A DNA stretch of 64,000 bases from Blastococcus tunisiensis. GTDB taxonomy: Bacteria > Actinomycetota > Actinomycetes > Mycobacteriales > Geodermatophilaceae. Below the pieces are notes generated by a model. The model was not told the DNA's origin. It did no database searches and saw nothing but the letters and a program-made list of their open reading frames with translations. Within the stretch, counting starts at the first letter, position 1. Each line of letters opens with the position of its first letter. Location of the stretch: NCBI RefSeq assembly GCF_900112815.1, contig NZ_FOND01000004.1, positions 275,425 to 339,424 on the forward strand, read 5' to 3'. Both the position numbers and the translations under genes were made by a program. This document shows positions 44,497-54,528 of this stretch, in pieces.

Positions 44497-45369
44497 ATGG
44501 ACGATATGCACCAGCACACCGGAGACCACGGCACCCGGCACGGCCGGCCCGACGAGCACGCACTCCACGGCCAGGGCGACATCCTCGACCGGGATGCCGA
44601 GGTGCTGGCCGAGATCAACGCCGACATCGTCGCGCAGCTGCCGCTCGACGCCCCGCCCCGGCACATCGTCGACCTCGGGTCCGGCACGGGCGCGGGAACC
44701 TTCGCGCTCCTCGACCGCTTCCCCGAGGCCCGCGTCACCGCGGTCGACTCCTCCGTCGAGCACCTCCGGCGCCTGCGGGAGAAGGCGTGCGGCCGGGGTG
44801 TCGACGCACGGGTGAGCACCGTGCAGGCCGACCTCGACGACGCGAGCTGGCCACGCCTCGACACCCCGGACCTGGTGTGGGCATCGGCCGCTCTGCACCA
44901 CGTGGCCGAGCCCGCCCGCGCACTGCGCCGGGTGCACGACGTGCTTGCGCCCGGCGGGCTGTTCGCGGTCGTCGAGCTCGCCGGGTTCCCCCGCTTTCTG
45001 CCGGAGGACGCCCCGGAGGACCGGCCGGGTCTGGAGGAACGCTGCCACGCCGCGACGGCGTCCCACGTCGCCGAGCGCATGCCGCACCGCGGCGCGGACT
45101 GGGGGCCCGAGCTGACCGCAGCCGGTTTCGTCGTGGAGGACGCGCGGACGATCCCCGTGCACATCGAGGCCTCGGGCCGCGCCGACGTCGGCGGCTACGC
45201 CCTCGCCGGCCTGCGGCGCCTGCGCTCCCGGGTCGCCGATCTGCTCCCGCCCGAGGACCTCGCCGCTCTCGACCGGCTCCTCGACGTCGAGGGGCCGCAC
45301 AGCATCCTGGGCCGGCCCGACCTCGCGCTGCGCACCGAGCGCACGGTGTGGGCTGCCCGCCGCCCCTGA
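44497..45369 (+). CDS. Class I SAM-dependent methyltransferase
   Basis: 290 aa. Glycine-rich SAM-binding motif HIVDLGSGTGAGTFALL, acidic ribose-binding loop VTAVDSS, motif II-like DLVWASAALHHV, and LAPGGLFAVVELAGF. The last ~90 residues form a helical extension. The ATG at 44497 (MDDMHQHTG) is preferred over one 57 nt upstream because that would cover the palindromic site. Substrate unknown. It probably belongs to a pair with the XRE-cupin regulator. Confidence 0.85.
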   Translation: MDDMHQHTGDHGTRHGRPDEHALHGQGDILDRDAEVLAEINADIVAQLPLDAPPRHIVDLGSGTGAGTFALLDRFPEARVTAVDSSVEHLRRLREKACGRGVDARVSTVQADLDDASWPRLDTPDLVWASAALHHVAEPARALRRVHDVLAPGGLFAVVELAGFPRFLPEDAPEDRPGLEERCHAATASHVAERMPHRGADWGPELTAAGFVVEDARTIPVHIEASGRADVGGYALAGLRRLRSRVADLLPPEDLAALDRLLDVEGPHSILGRPDLALRTERTVWAARRP

Positions 45370-45427
45370 CTCCCCGTCCAGCAGCGCGCGGTGCCGGTGA
45401 GCGACACCCGCGATCGTCGATCGGGCG

Positions 45428-45454
45428 GCCCGGGCCGGGTGCCCCGGCCCGGGC
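45428..45454. terminator. Hairpin terminator between convergent genes
   Basis: 12-bp perfect inverted repeat GCCCGGGCCGGG with a TGC loop, between the methyltransferase and pspA ends. Confidence 0.65.
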
Positions 45455-45460
45455 GCGCGA

Positions 45461-46306
45461 TCAGGCGGTCTGGTCGGGCCGCTCCGCCGGCTGGGCCTCG
45501 CGCTGCTCGGCCGCCGGCTGCGGCACCGACGGCGTTCCCTGCTCGATCGCCTGCGCCGGCTGCCCTCCCTCGACCGCCGGGGCGGCGCCGCCCATGGAGG
45601 CGCGGATCTGGTCCAGCCGTGAGGCCCCGGCGACGTCGAGCGTCGCCTTCTCCACCTCGAGCATCCGGCCCTCGACCGAGCTCTGCGCGAGCTCGGCCTG
45701 CCCCAGGGCGTTGGCGTACCGGGCCTCGATCTTGTCCCGCACCTCGGACAGGCTCGGGGTGTTGCCCGGCGCCGAGAGCTCGTTGACCTGCTTCATCGAG
45801 GAGGCGACGTGCTCCTGCATCTTCGCCTGCTCCAGCTGCGACATCAGCTTGGTGCGCTCGGCCAGCGTGGTCTGCAGTCGCATCCGGCTCTGCTCCACCG
45901 CGCCGCGCGCCTGCTCCGCGGCCTGCAGGGCCTCGTCGTGGCTGCGCTTGAGGTCCTCCATCGACTGCTCGGCGGCGACGAGCTGGGTGGCGAAGGCCTG
46001 GGCGGCGTTCTCGTACTCGGCCGCCTTCGCGGCGTCGCCGCCGGCCCGGGTCTTGTCCGCGAGGGTCAGCGCCTGCCGGGCGGAGGCCTGGAGCTTCTCC
46101 ACCTCCCCGAGCTGACGGTTCAGCCGCATCTCCAGCTGCCGCTGGTTGCCCAGGACCGCGGCGGCCTGGTTGGCCAGCGACTGGTGGCGCTGCTGCTCGG
46201 CCTCGATGGCCTGCGCGATCTGGATCTTGGGGTCGGCCCGCTGGTCGATCTGGGCGTTGGCCGACGCCGTGAGGTACTTCCACAGCTTCACGAACGGATT
46301 GGGCAT
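45461..46306 (-). CDS. pspA: PspA/IM30-family envelope stress protein
   Basis: 281 aa. Starts [18 protein letters not shown], followed by nearly continuous alpha-helical coiled coil ([29 protein letters not shown] ...), and ends in a proline/glutamine-rich tail (about residues 235-281). PspA members bind and stabilise the membrane. In M. tuberculosis the homologue (Rv2744c) lies next to clgR (Rv2745c); here clgR is 2.2 kb away. Peripheral cytoplasmic-membrane protein. Confidence 0.92.
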   Translation of the reverse strand: MPNPFVKLWKYLTASANAQIDQRADPKIQIAQAIEAEQQRHQSLANQAAAVLGNQRQLEMRLNRQLGEVEKLQASARQALTLADKTRAGGDAAKAAEYENAAQAFATQLVAAEQSMEDLKRSHDEALQAAEQARGAVEQSRMRLQTTLAERTKLMSQLEQAKMQEHVASSMKQVNELSAPGNTPSLSEVRDKIEARYANALGQAELAQSSVEGRMLEVEKATLDVAGASRLDQIRASMGGAAPAVEGGQPAQAIEQGTPSVPQPAAEQREAQPAERPDQTA

Positions 46307-46425
46307 GGGTCCTCCTGCTCCGGCGCAGCGGCCGGCCCGGTGATGCGCGTCGCTTCATCGTCCCAGGTGATGCACCGTCGGAGCCAACGCGGTCGCCCGT
46401 CGGCTTCCGCGGCTAGGGTTCTGCC

Positions 46426-47436
46426 GTGTCCGAGTCCCCCGTCCTGGCCGTGGTCGGCGAGCTCGTGGTCGACCTGCTGCCCGTCCCGGAGGCCGGCGAC
46501 GGCGCCCCGGGGACGGCACCGCACTACGTCGCCCGCCCGGGTGGCAACGCCCTCAACGTCGCGGTCGCAGCCGGCCGCCTGGGCGCCCCGGTGCGCCTCA
46601 TGGCGCGCCTCGGCACCGGCCCCCTCGCGGCGAACCTGCGCCGGCACGCGGAGCTCTCCGGGGTGGACCCGGCCGGTTTCGTCGACGCCGCGGAGCCGGT
46701 GAGCCTGGCCGTCGTCGGCCTGGGCCCCGACGGCTCCCCCGACTACGGGTTCCACGTGCTCGGCGCCGCCGACTGGCAGTGGACGGACGAGGAGCTCGAG
46801 CGGGTGCTGCCCGTCCGCACCGGCATCGTGCACGTCGGCTCCATCTCCAGCTGGACGGCGCCCGGCGCCGACGCCATCGCCCGGCTGGTCTCCCGGCTGC
46901 ACGGCGACGGCACGCTGGTCAGCGTCGACCCGAACATCCGCCCGATGCTCGCCGACGGGGCCGTGGGCGGCATGCTCGGCAACACCGGCACCGTCGTCCG
47001 GTCCCGGCTCGCCCGCCTCGTCGAGCGGGCGGACGTCGTCAAGGTCAGCGCCGAGGACCTGGCGTGGCTGGGCGAGGCGGACGACCTGGACGCCACGGCC
47101 GCGGACTGGGCCGGCCGGGGACCGGCGCTCGTCCTGCTGACCGACGGCGGCGCCCCGCTCCGGATCGCCCGCCCCGGCCGGCCGCTGCTGCACCGCGAGC
47201 CGCCGGTCGTTCCGGTCGTGGACACGGTGGGGGCCGGGGACTCGCTGGCCGCCGGCCTGCTGGCCGGGCTGCTGGAGGCCGGCGTCACCACGCGCGCCGC
47301 CCTGGAAGCCCTGCCGGACGAAGTTCTCCTCGCCCTGCTGGACGACGCTGCGCTCGTGGCCGCGCTCACCTGCACCCGGGTCGGCGCCGACCCGCCCACC
47401 CGCGCGGACCTCGACGCCGCGCGCACCGGCCGGTGA
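46426..47436 (+). CDS. PfkB-family carbohydrate kinase
   Basis: 336 aa ribokinase-fold kinase. GGNALNVAVAAGRLG near the N-terminus and the catalytic anion-hole motif DTVGAGDSLAAGLLAG (base Asp) near the C-terminus are the two PfkB signatures. It phosphorylates a sugar or sugar-like alcohol; specificity unknown. The GTG start at 46426 is adjacent to the divergent pspA promoter region. The stop overlaps the acetyltransferase start by 4 nt (GTGA). Confidence 0.9.
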   Translation: MSESPVLAVVGELVVDLLPVPEAGDGAPGTAPHYVARPGGNALNVAVAAGRLGAPVRLMARLGTGPLAANLRRHAELSGVDPAGFVDAAEPVSLAVVGLGPDGSPDYGFHVLGAADWQWTDEELERVLPVRTGIVHVGSISSWTAPGADAIARLVSRLHGDGTLVSVDPNIRPMLADGAVGGMLGNTGTVVRSRLARLVERADVVKVSAEDLAWLGEADDLDATAADWAGRGPALVLLTDGGAPLRIARPGRPLLHREPPVVPVVDTVGAGDSLAAGLLAGLLEAGVTTRAALEALPDEVLLALLDDAALVAALTCTRVGADPPTRADLDAARTGR

Positions 47437-47918
47437 GCCGGGACCTGCAGCTGGTCGGGTTCGAGGAGCTGTCGGCCGGCGTCCTCCGGGACCGGCTGCT
47501 CGCCGACCGCGCGTCCTTCTGGTCCGGCTCCCGCCTGACCGGGGCGGAGATCCGGGCCCTGCACGACCCGGTCTTCTTCCACCAGTTCGGCGGGTTCGGC
47601 GGGCTCGCCCGCACCCCGTACGGCGGGGACGCCGGCTACCTGCTGGGGGTGGTGAGCGCCGACCGGCTGGGCGTGGTGCACGCCCTCGCCGTCCGCCCCG
47701 AGTTCCGCGGACGCGGCGTGGCCGTGCGCCTGCTGGAGCGGTTCGCCGGGGTGGCGGCGTCGGTCGCCGCCCGCGCCGTCCAGGCGGTCGCCCCACCCGG
47801 TGACGACGTCGTCGCCGGGCTGGCCCGGCGGTTCGGCGCCTCCGCCTCCCCCGCGCCGGGACACGCCGGCCCCGGCGCCGACCGGGTGCTCTACACCTGG
47901 CTGCCGGCGGCCGGCTGA
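47433..47918 (+). CDS. GNAT-family N-acetyltransferase
   Basis: 161 aa. The acetyl-CoA-binding signature is visible (VVHALAVRPEFRGRGVAVRLLERF). The middle AGYLLGVVSADRLG strand and a helix precede it. It is translated with the kinase gene (4-nt overlap), so a common pathway is plausible. Its 3' end overlaps the TetR gene end by 28 nt on the opposite strand. Confidence 0.82.
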   Translation: MSRDLQLVGFEELSAGVLRDRLLADRASFWSGSRLTGAEIRALHDPVFFHQFGGFGGLARTPYGGDAGYLLGVVSADRLGVVHALAVRPEFRGRGVAVRLLERFAGVAASVAARAVQAVAPPGDDVVAGLARRFGASASPAPGHAGPGADRVLYTWLPAAG

Positions 47919-48496
47919 GCCCCGTCCCCCGAGGGGACGAGCAGCGCGGCCAGCCGGGCCGCCTGCCGGTGTCGCGTGGTCGAGCGGCCCGGTTGCAGGA
48001 CGATCCCCAGCAGCCACCGTCCGGCCAGCTCGGCGCTGTCGCCGTCGACGCCGAGCGCCCCGGCCAGCCGGCCGGTCAGCTCGGCCCAGCGGTCGGCGCC
48101 CATCGCGAGCAGCCCCGTCAGCGTCCCGGGCTCGGTGTCGGCCAGGCGCCGCAGGACCGGATGCGCCCCCAGCTCGTCGGAGAGAGCGGCCAGCGCGTCG
48201 GCCGGGGTCCGGCCGTCGGCCAGGGCGGTGAGCCGATCGAGCTCGACGGCGACCAGCGCCGCGACGACCTCGTCCTTGGTCCGGAAGTGGTTGTACAGGG
48301 TCGCCTTCGCGACCCCCGCCGCAGCCGCGATGGACTGCATGGTGCTGCGCCGGACACCGTGCTCGGCGAACGCGCGGCCGGCGCCGGCCAGCAGCCCGAG
48401 CCGGGTCCGCCCCATCGCGTTCCCGCTGCGCGTGTGCGCGCCGGGCAGGTGGACCGGACCGGCCCAGGGGGACGGACCGGCGAGGGGCGGCGGCAT
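47891..48496 (-). CDS. TetR-family transcriptional regulator
   Basis: 201 aa. The helix-turn-helix is clear: LGLLAGAGRAFAEHGVRRSTMQSIAAAAGVAKATLYNHFRTKDEV split by motif into AFAEHGVRRSTMQSIAAAAG and VAKATLYNHFRTKDEVV. The C-terminal ligand domain is helical and varied, ending near residue 195. The start at ATG 48496 adds a proline-rich 27-residue leader; ATG 48415 is an alternative. It is convergent with the acetyltransferase gene. Ligand and targets unknown. Confidence 0.85.
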   Translation of the reverse strand: MPPPLAGPSPWAGPVHLPGAHTRSGNAMGRTRLGLLAGAGRAFAEHGVRRSTMQSIAAAAGVAKATLYNHFRTKDEVVAALVAVELDRLTALADGRTPADALAALSDELGAHPVLRRLADTEPGTLTGLLAMGADRWAELTGRLAGALGVDGDSAELAGRWLLGIVLQPGRSTTRHRQAARLAALLVPSGDGAQPAAGSQV

Positions 48497-48554
48497 GGCT
48501 CCTGTCTCGCACCGACCAGCGCGTCCGTCAAGGACGACGAGCGCGCCGCGCCGG

Positions 48555-48968
48555 TCAGGCGGCGAGCGAGACGGCCTCTCCACGGCGCAACGCCGACCGG
48601 GCCGGCTGCCCGGCGCCGACCAGGGCGAGGGCGGGCTCGGCGACGGGTGCGGCGGCCGCGGGCTGCTCGGCGGCCGACTGCTCCTGCGCGGCCGGGGAGT
48701 CGACGGAGGGCGCCAGCGGCCGGACGGTGCTCCCGCCGGCCACCCGCAGCTCCAGGCTGACCTCGGCGAGCAGGTCGGCCAGCTCGACGTCGAGGGCGTC
48801 GCAGATGGAGGCGAGCAGCTCCGAGGACGCTTCCTTCTGCCCCCGCTCCACCTCGGAGAGGTAGCCGAGGCTGACCCGGGCGGCTCCCGAGACGTCGCGC
48901 AGCGTGCGGCGCTGACGCAACCGGTGGCCACGCAAGGTGTTCCCGAGCTGGGTGCGCAGCAGCGTCAT
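48555..48968 (-). CDS. clgR: Transcriptional activator ClgR (XRE family)
   Basis: 137 aa. Helix-turn-helix in residues ~10-70 ([41 protein letters not shown]) is the ClgR type. The C-terminal half is alanine/proline-rich and variable. ClgR activates clp protease and envelope stress genes in actinobacteria and is itself a Clp substrate. The chain ends in a short alanine-rich C-terminus (SLAA) suited to such turnover. pspA, a known partner in mycobacteria, is 2.2 kb away. Confidence 0.9.
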   Translation of the reverse strand: MTLLRTQLGNTLRGHRLRQRRTLRDVSGAARVSLGYLSEVERGQKEASSELLASICDALDVELADLLAEVSLELRVAGGSTVRPLAPSVDSPAAQEQSAAEQPAAAAPVAEPALALVGAGQPARSALRRGEAVSLAA

Positions 48969-49217
48969 GGCCGTCTCCTGTCCTGCGAGCGGGGAAGCGG
49001 CGGCGCCCTCGTCGGGCGCCGTGCGCTCACGGTACGCGTCGCCCGGGGCCCGGGTCGGGCCGACCGGCGCACGTCCGCTGTCGGCGTAACACCCGGTCGG
49101 TGCGCCCGCTTCCCCTCCCACCGGCGCACGGCTGTACCCGCCGGGCGCCCGCGACCCTCTGTGGAGTGCCCGTCGGGCCGCTGCCGCGGCCCGGCCACAC
49201 CGCGGAAGGGCCCGGAC

Positions 49218-49856
49218 ATGGACCTGCGCACCGATCCCTCGATCCCGCTCGTGCGGGTGCTGGGTGGCCTGTCCCTGCACCACGGTGGGCAGCGCACCGC
49301 CCTCCCGGCCGGCAGCCACCGCCTGCTGGCCCACCTCGCCCTGCATCCCGCCGGGGTCGACCGCCGCAGCGTGGCCGCGGCGCTGTGGCCCACCGCCGAC
49401 GACGACCGGGCGACCGGCAACCTGCGGACGGCGGTGTGGTGCCTGCAGCAGGTCGGCTGCGCGCTGGTGCAGGTGGAGCCGACGGTGCTCCGCCTCCGGG
49501 CCGACGTCGAGACCGATCTGGCCGGTGTCGAGGCGTGGGCGGAGCGGGTGCTGGCCGGGGCCGCCACGCCGGAGGACCTCGCCGTCGACGCGGGCGCGAT
49601 CGCGGCCCTGGAGCTGCTGCCCGGTTGGTCCGAGGACTGGGTGCTCCTCGCGCGGGAGCGGCTGCACCTGCACCGGTCGCGGGCGCTGGCGGCGCTCGGC
49701 GTCCCGGCCGCCGCGGACCGGTGCCGCGCCGGCGTGGCCGATCAGGCGGCGGTGTCGGTGCGGGTGCCGCCGGCCCCGGTGGGCCCGGCGGACCGGCGAG
49801 CGGCGGCCGCGCGCATGGCCCGTGCGCTCGTCTGGCGCAGGGTGAGCGCGCGGTAG
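49218..49856 (+). CDS. Short SARP-like (AfsR/DnrI/RedD-type) regulator
   Basis: 212 aa. The N-terminal ~95 residues match the winged-helix DNA-binding domain of the SARP family ([47 protein letters not shown]). The following part begins the bacterial transcriptional activation domain ([30 protein letters not shown]) but is much shorter than usual. There is no ATPase or TPR extension. The start ATG at 49218 has a GGAAGGG site. The last 38 codons overlap the 3' end of pgsA on the opposite strand, so the protein's end is dictated partly by pgsA. Divergent from clgR. Confidence 0.72.
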   Translation: MDLRTDPSIPLVRVLGGLSLHHGGQRTALPAGSHRLLAHLALHPAGVDRRSVAAALWPTADDDRATGNLRTAVWCLQQVGCALVQVEPTVLRLRADVETDLAGVEAWAERVLAGAATPEDLAVDAGAIAALELLPGWSEDWVLLARERLHLHRSRALAALGVPAAADRCRAGVADQAAVSVRVPPAPVGPADRRAAAARMARALVWRRVSAR

Positions 49857-50413
49857 ACGTAGTCCAGGCCGGTGAGGACGGTGAGCAGCACCGCCGCGGC
49901 CATCACCCACCAGCGGGCGGTCGCGAGCAGCCCGGTGAGCGGCAGGATGTAGAGGCCGATCGCCAGTGCCTGGACGACGGTCTTCAGCTTGCCGCCCCGG
50001 CTGGCCGCGATCACCCCGTGCCGGATCACCCAGAAGCGCAGCAGCGTGACCCCGACCTCGCGGACGAGGATCACGAGGGTCACCCACCACGGCAGCAGCT
50101 CGAGCACCGAGAGCCCGATCAGGGCCGTCCCGGTGAGCGCCTTGTCGGCGATCGGGTCGGCGAGCTTGCCGAACTCGGTGACCTGCCCGGTGCGGCGGGC
50201 GATCATCCCGTCGTAGCGGTCGGTGATGATCGCCAGGCCGAAGACCAGCGTCGCCCAGTAGCGGTCGGCGTCGTCGACCCCGCCGTCCTGCAGCAGCAGG
50301 ACCGCGAACACCGGCACCACCGCCAACCGCAGCACGGTGAGCGCGTTGGGCAGGTTCATCAGCTTGACCGACGAGGGCGGGTGGGCGGCCGGGTCCGGGG
50401 CGACGTCGGTCAT
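49742..50413 (-). CDS. pgsA: CDP-diacylglycerol-glycerol-3-phosphate 3-phosphatidyltransferase
   Basis: 223 aa integral membrane enzyme of phosphatidylglycerol synthesis. The CDP-alcohol phosphotransferase motif DGxxAR-x8-GxxxDxxxD is visible as [23 protein letters not shown]. About five helices follow, then a basic C-terminal tail. ATG 50413 is annotated; a GTG at 50422 that overlaps the rimO stop by 4 nt is an alternative. It follows rimO in an operon. Confidence 0.92.
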   Translation of the reverse strand: MTDVAPDPAAHPPSSVKLMNLPNALTVLRLAVVPVFAVLLLQDGGVDDADRYWATLVFGLAIITDRYDGMIARRTGQVTEFGKLADPIADKALTGTALIGLSVLELLPWWVTLVILVREVGVTLLRFWVIRHGVIAASRGGKLKTVVQALAIGLYILPLTGLLATARWWVMAAAVLLTVLTGLDYVYRALTLRQTSARAMRAAAARRSAGPTGAGGTRTDTAA

Positions 50414-50418
50414 CCCGG

Positions 50419-51861
50419 TCACCGCCCGGCCGGGCCGGTCGGGAAGGCCGGGGTCAGCGCGCGCGCGACCAGGTCGATGCCCTCGGTGCCCACGACCTCG
50501 GCGGTCACCAGCTGCCCGGCGACCGCGTCGTCGCGTACCCCCGCCACGGTGGTGGTGCCGTCGGCGTCCGGGTCCTGGTGGGCGGCGTGGCCGGACCAGG
50601 TGCCGGGGCCCTCCTCCGCGGAGAGGTCGTCGGCGAGCAGCACGTCCACCCGCTCCCCGATCCGGTCCTCGGCGCGCTGGGCCGTGAGCTCCTCGACCAG
50701 GTCGGTGATCCGGCGCACGCGGGCGTCGATCTCGGACTGGTCGAGCTTGCCGTCCAGCGTCATCGCCTCGGTGCCCTCCTCGTCGGAGTAGCCGAACACA
50801 CCCACCGCGTCCAGGCGCCCCTCGGTGAGGAACCGCTCGAGCTCGACGACGTCGGCCTCGGTCTCGCCGGGGAAGCCGAGGATGACGTTGGTCCGGAACC
50901 CCGCCCGCGGGGCCAGGCTGCGCGCCCGCTCGACCAGCGCCAGGAAGTCGTCCGTGCCGCCGAAGCGGCGCATCCGCCGCAGGAGCGTGGGAGACGAGTG
51001 CTGGAAGGAGAGGTCGAAGTACGGCGCGACCCGGTCCGTGCCGGCGATGATCTCCAGCAGACCCGGGCGCAGCTCGGCCGGCTGCAGGTAGGCCACGCGC
51101 ACGCGGACGATGCCCTCGACGGCGGCCAGCTGCGGCAGCAGCTTCTCCAGCGAGCGGAGGTCGCCGAGGTCCTTGCCGTAGGAGGTGGAGTTCTCGCTGA
51201 CCAGCACCAGCTCGGTGACGCCCTGGGAGGCCAGCCACTGCGCCTCGCCGAGCACCTCGGCCGGCGGCCGCGAGACGAATGCGCCGCGGAAGGTGGGGAT
51301 GGCGCAGAACGCGCAGCGGCGGTCGCAGCCCGAGGCCAGCTTCAGCGCGGCGGACGGGCCGGACGCCAGGCGCTTGCGGCGCAGCCAGTCGTGCCCCGGA
51401 ATGGAGGGCGCGTCCGCGGCGGCCGTGGCGGCGGTGCGCTGCACCGGGCTGATCGGCAGGAGGGTGCGGCGGTCGCGCGGGGTGTGCGGGACCAGCGGGC
51501 GGCCGGCGAGGACGTCGTCGAGCCGGTCGCCGATGGCCCCGTAGTCGTCGAAGCCGAGCACGGTGGCCTCGGGCAGCGCCCCGGCGAGCTCCGATCCGTA
51601 CCGCTCGGCCATGCAGCCGACGGCGACGACCGATGCCCCGGAGTCGGTGGCCGCCAGGATCGCGTCGACCGAGTCCTTCTTCGCCGTCTCGATGAACCCG
51701 CAGGTGTTGACCAGCACGGCGTCCGCGCCGTCGGCGTCCTCCACCAGGTCGTAGCCCTCTGCGGCGAGCCGGCCGGCGAGCTCCTCGGAGTCCACCTCGT
51801 TGCGGGCGCACCCGAGGGTCACCACCGCCACTGTCCGGGCAGGGCGGGGTAGAGCTGTCAC
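50419..51861 (-). CDS. rimO: Ribosomal protein uS12 (Asp) methylthiotransferase RimO
   Basis: 480 aa radical-SAM enzyme, paralogue of MiaB. Cluster cysteines in [19 protein letters not shown] and VGCMAERYG; radical-SAM CxxxCxxC in [13 protein letters not shown]-terminal TRAM domain (about residues 385-470) binds substrate. RimO rather than MiaB is shown by [16 protein letters not shown] and by the second paralogue present. GTG start at 51861. Upstream of pgsA in the conserved actinobacterial order. Confidence 0.94.
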   Translation of the reverse strand: MTALPRPARTVAVVTLGCARNEVDSEELAGRLAAEGYDLVEDADGADAVLVNTCGFIETAKKDSVDAILAATDSGASVVAVGCMAERYGSELAGALPEATVLGFDDYGAIGDRLDDVLAGRPLVPHTPRDRRTLLPISPVQRTAATAAADAPSIPGHDWLRRKRLASGPSAALKLASGCDRRCAFCAIPTFRGAFVSRPPAEVLGEAQWLASQGVTELVLVSENSTSYGKDLGDLRSLEKLLPQLAAVEGIVRVRVAYLQPAELRPGLLEIIAGTDRVAPYFDLSFQHSSPTLLRRMRRFGGTDDFLALVERARSLAPRAGFRTNVILGFPGETEADVVELERFLTEGRLDAVGVFGYSDEEGTEAMTLDGKLDQSEIDARVRRITDLVEELTAQRAEDRIGERVDVLLADDLSAEEGPGTWSGHAAHQDPDADGTTTVAGVRDDAVAGQLVTAEVVGTEGIDLVARALTPAFPTGPAGR

Positions 51862-51898
51862 CGGTTCATCGTAGTCGCCGACCGCCGCGGCGCCGCTT

Positions 51899-51943
51899 GC
51901 GGTGACCCCTTCGGGTCCTCCGGTCAGGCCGGGGTCACCCCGC
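51899..51943 (-). terminator. Hairpin at the ftsK 3' end
   Basis: 11-bp inverted repeat (GCGGTGACCCC against GGGGTCACCCCGC) that overlaps the ftsK stop codon and precedes rimO on the same strand. A weak terminator or attenuator is possible. Confidence 0.4.
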
Positions 51944-54439
51944 CGACCCGCCGCGCAGGGTGAACAGCACCGACTCGAGCTCGTCGGGCTTGATCAGCAC
52001 GTCGCGCGCCTTGGACCCCTCGGACGGCCCGACGATGCCGCGGCTCTCCATGAGGTCCATCAGGCGGCCGGCCTTGGCGAAGCCGACGCGGAGCTTGCGC
52101 TGCAGCATCGAGGTGGAGCCGAACTGGCTGGTGACGATGAGCTCGACGGCCTGCACCAGCAGGTCGAGGTCGCCGCCGATGTCCTCGTCGATCTCTTTCT
52201 TCTCACCGCCCGCACCACCCGCGGTGAAGACCTCTTCCCGGTACTCGGGCTCGGCCTGCCGCTTGGTGAACTCGACGACCGCCTCGATCTCGGCGTCGGT
52301 GACGAAGGCGCCCTGCACGCGCATCGGCTTGCCCGCACCGATGGGCATGAACAGCGCGTCGCCCATGCCGATGAGCTTCTCCGCGCCGGGCTGGTCGAGG
52401 ATGACCCGGCTGTCGGTGAGGCTGGAGGTGGAGAACGCCAGGCGCGAGGGCACGTTGGCCTTGATCAGGCCGGTGACGACGTCGACCGACGGGCGCTGGG
52501 TGGCCAGGATCAGGTGGATGCCCGCCGCACGGGCCTTCTGCGTGATCCGGACGATGTGCTCCTCGACGTCGCGCGGGGCCACCATCATCAGGTCGGCGAG
52601 CTCGTCGACGATCGCGAGGATGTAGGGGTAGGGCCGGTAGACCCGCTCGCTGCCGGGCGGGGCGGTGATCTCGCCCTTCTCGACCTTGCGGTTGAAGTCG
52701 TCGATGTGCCGCACGCCGGTGGACTTCATGTCCTGGTACCGCTGCTCCATCTCCTCGACCAGCCAGGCCAGCGCCGTGGCGGCCTTCTTCGGGTCGGTGA
52801 TGATCGGCGTGATCAGGTGCGGGATGCCGTCGTAGGGCGTCAGCTCGACCATCTTGGGGTCGACCAGGATCATCCGGAGCTGGTCCGGGGTGGCCCGCAG
52901 CAGCAGCGAGGTCAGGATCGAGTTGACGCAGCTGGACTTACCGGCACCGGTGGCGCCGGCGACCAGCAGGTGCGGCATCTTCGCCAGGTTGGCGCAGACG
53001 AAGCCGCCCTCGATGTCCTTGCCGAGGCCGACCAGCATCGGGTGCGGGTCCTGCTTGGCCGCGCCGGACCGCAGGACGTCGCCCAGGCTGACCTTCTCGC
53101 GGTCGGTGTTGGGCACCTCGATGCCGACGGCGGACTTGCCCGGGATCGGCGCGAGGATGCGGATGTTGTCGTTGGCCACCGCGTAGGCCATGTTCTTGGT
53201 CAGCTGGGTGATCTTCTCGACCTTGACGCCCTGGCCGAGCTCCACCTCGTAGCGGGTGACCGTCGGGCCGCGGGTGAAGCCGGTGACGGCGGCGTCGATG
53301 TTGAACTGGTCGAGCACCCCGCTGATCGCCTCGATGGCGACGTCGTTGGCCTTCGACCGGGCCCGCGGCGGGTCCCCGGGGCGCAGCATCGACAGCGCCG
53401 GCAGCACGTAGTCGCCCTCGACCGGCTGGATCGACAGCTGCTGCGGCTCGGTGATCGGCGGCAGGTCCTCGGGCGGGGAGGTCCGGTCGACGACGGGCCG
53501 GCGCGAGGCCGGCTGCAGGTCGGTGTGCTCGGGCTCGGTGGTGAGCGTGGCCTCCGCGGCCGCGGCCATCGCGCCGTGGTCGATCGGCCCGGTGGTGAGC
53601 AGGTCCTCCGACAGCGGCTTCCGCCGGGAGCGCCGGCTGCGCGGCTCCTCCGGCTCCTCGTCCTCGTCGTCGTCCTCGTAGTCCTCGTCGTCGTAGTCCT
53701 CGCCGCGGCCGAGCAGCCAGTCGCCGAGGTCACCGAGCCGCTGGGGGATCTGGTGGACAGGGGTCGCGGTGATGACCAGCAGGCCGAAGAACGTGACCAG
53801 CACGAGCAGGACGACGGCGACGACCGTGCCCACGCCTGCCTCCAGCGGGCTGCCGACCGCCCAGCCGACCAGACCGCCCGAGCCGGGCTCCTTGGCGGCG
53901 GGCGCGGCCGGGGTGCCCACGACCTGGGCGATGCCGAGGACCGCCGCGACCGTGCACAGCCAGCCGATGGCCAGCCGCCCGCGGGCCTCGGGGCGTGGCC
54001 CCCGGCGCAGCAGCCGCAGCGCGGCGAAGAAGAGGACCACCGGCAAGGCCATGACCAGCGAGCCGACGACCCAGCGGACGCCGGCGGTCAGCGCCTCGCC
54101 GACCGGGCCGATGCCGTTGCTCCAGGCGGCCGCACCCAGCACGATCGCCAGTCCGAGGACGGCCAGGCCGACCCCGTCGCGGCGGTGCTCGGGCGCGAGC
54201 GGCTCGGCCTCCTCCGGCCGGGCCACCGACCGGGCGATCCCGCCGGCGCCGCGGGCCAGCAGGTTCCAGCTGCCGGCGACGACGCCCCAGAGACCGGGTG
54301 AGCTCTTCTTCTTGGCGGCCGGACGGCGGGCGGCCGTGGAGCCGCGCTTCGCGGGCGGTCGCTTCTTGCTCGCAGCCGTCGAACCGGACCGGCTGCGGGA
54401 GGACGCCGGTCGACGCGTCGACGTGGTGCGGGCAGGCAT
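51935..54439 (-). CDS. ftsK: DNA translocase FtsK
   Basis: 834 aa. Basic, Lys/Arg/Ser/Thr-rich N-terminus (1-50), then four to five membrane helices (about residues 85-215), an acidic/proline linker with [16 protein letters not shown], and the motor. Walker A is in [10 protein letters not shown] near residue 495, followed by [25 protein letters not shown] (Walker B) and the gamma DNA-orienting domain at the end ([22 protein letters not shown]). It clears chromosome DNA from the division septum. Shorter membrane linker than E. coli, normal for actinobacteria. Confidence 0.95.
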   Translation of the reverse strand: MPARTTSTRRPASSRSRSGSTAASKKRPPAKRGSTAARRPAAKKKSSPGLWGVVAGSWNLLARGAGGIARSVARPEEAEPLAPEHRRDGVGLAVLGLAIVLGAAAWSNGIGPVGEALTAGVRWVVGSLVMALPVVLFFAALRLLRRGPRPEARGRLAIGWLCTVAAVLGIAQVVGTPAAPAAKEPGSGGLVGWAVGSPLEAGVGTVVAVVLLVLVTFFGLLVITATPVHQIPQRLGDLGDWLLGRGEDYDDEDYEDDDEDEEPEEPRSRRSRRKPLSEDLLTTGPIDHGAMAAAAEATLTTEPEHTDLQPASRRPVVDRTSPPEDLPPITEPQQLSIQPVEGDYVLPALSMLRPGDPPRARSKANDVAIEAISGVLDQFNIDAAVTGFTRGPTVTRYEVELGQGVKVEKITQLTKNMAYAVANDNIRILAPIPGKSAVGIEVPNTDREKVSLGDVLRSGAAKQDPHPMLVGLGKDIEGGFVCANLAKMPHLLVAGATGAGKSSCVNSILTSLLLRATPDQLRMILVDPKMVELTPYDGIPHLITPIITDPKKAATALAWLVEEMEQRYQDMKSTGVRHIDDFNRKVEKGEITAPPGSERVYRPYPYILAIVDELADLMMVAPRDVEEHIVRITQKARAAGIHLILATQRPSVDVVTGLIKANVPSRLAFSTSSLTDSRVILDQPGAEKLIGMGDALFMPIGAGKPMRVQGAFVTDAEIEAVVEFTKRQAEPEYREEVFTAGGAGGEKKEIDEDIGGDLDLLVQAVELIVTSQFGSTSMLQRKLRVGFAKAGRLMDLMESRGIVGPSEGSKARDVLIKPDELESVLFTLRGGSAG

Positions 54440-54528
54440 GCGTCGGACGGTAATCGCCTTTCGGGCTCGCCGGGGGCAGGTCGGCGCACGTGTCCCACCC
54501 GGGGGCCTCGGGCCCTAACGTCACAGGC

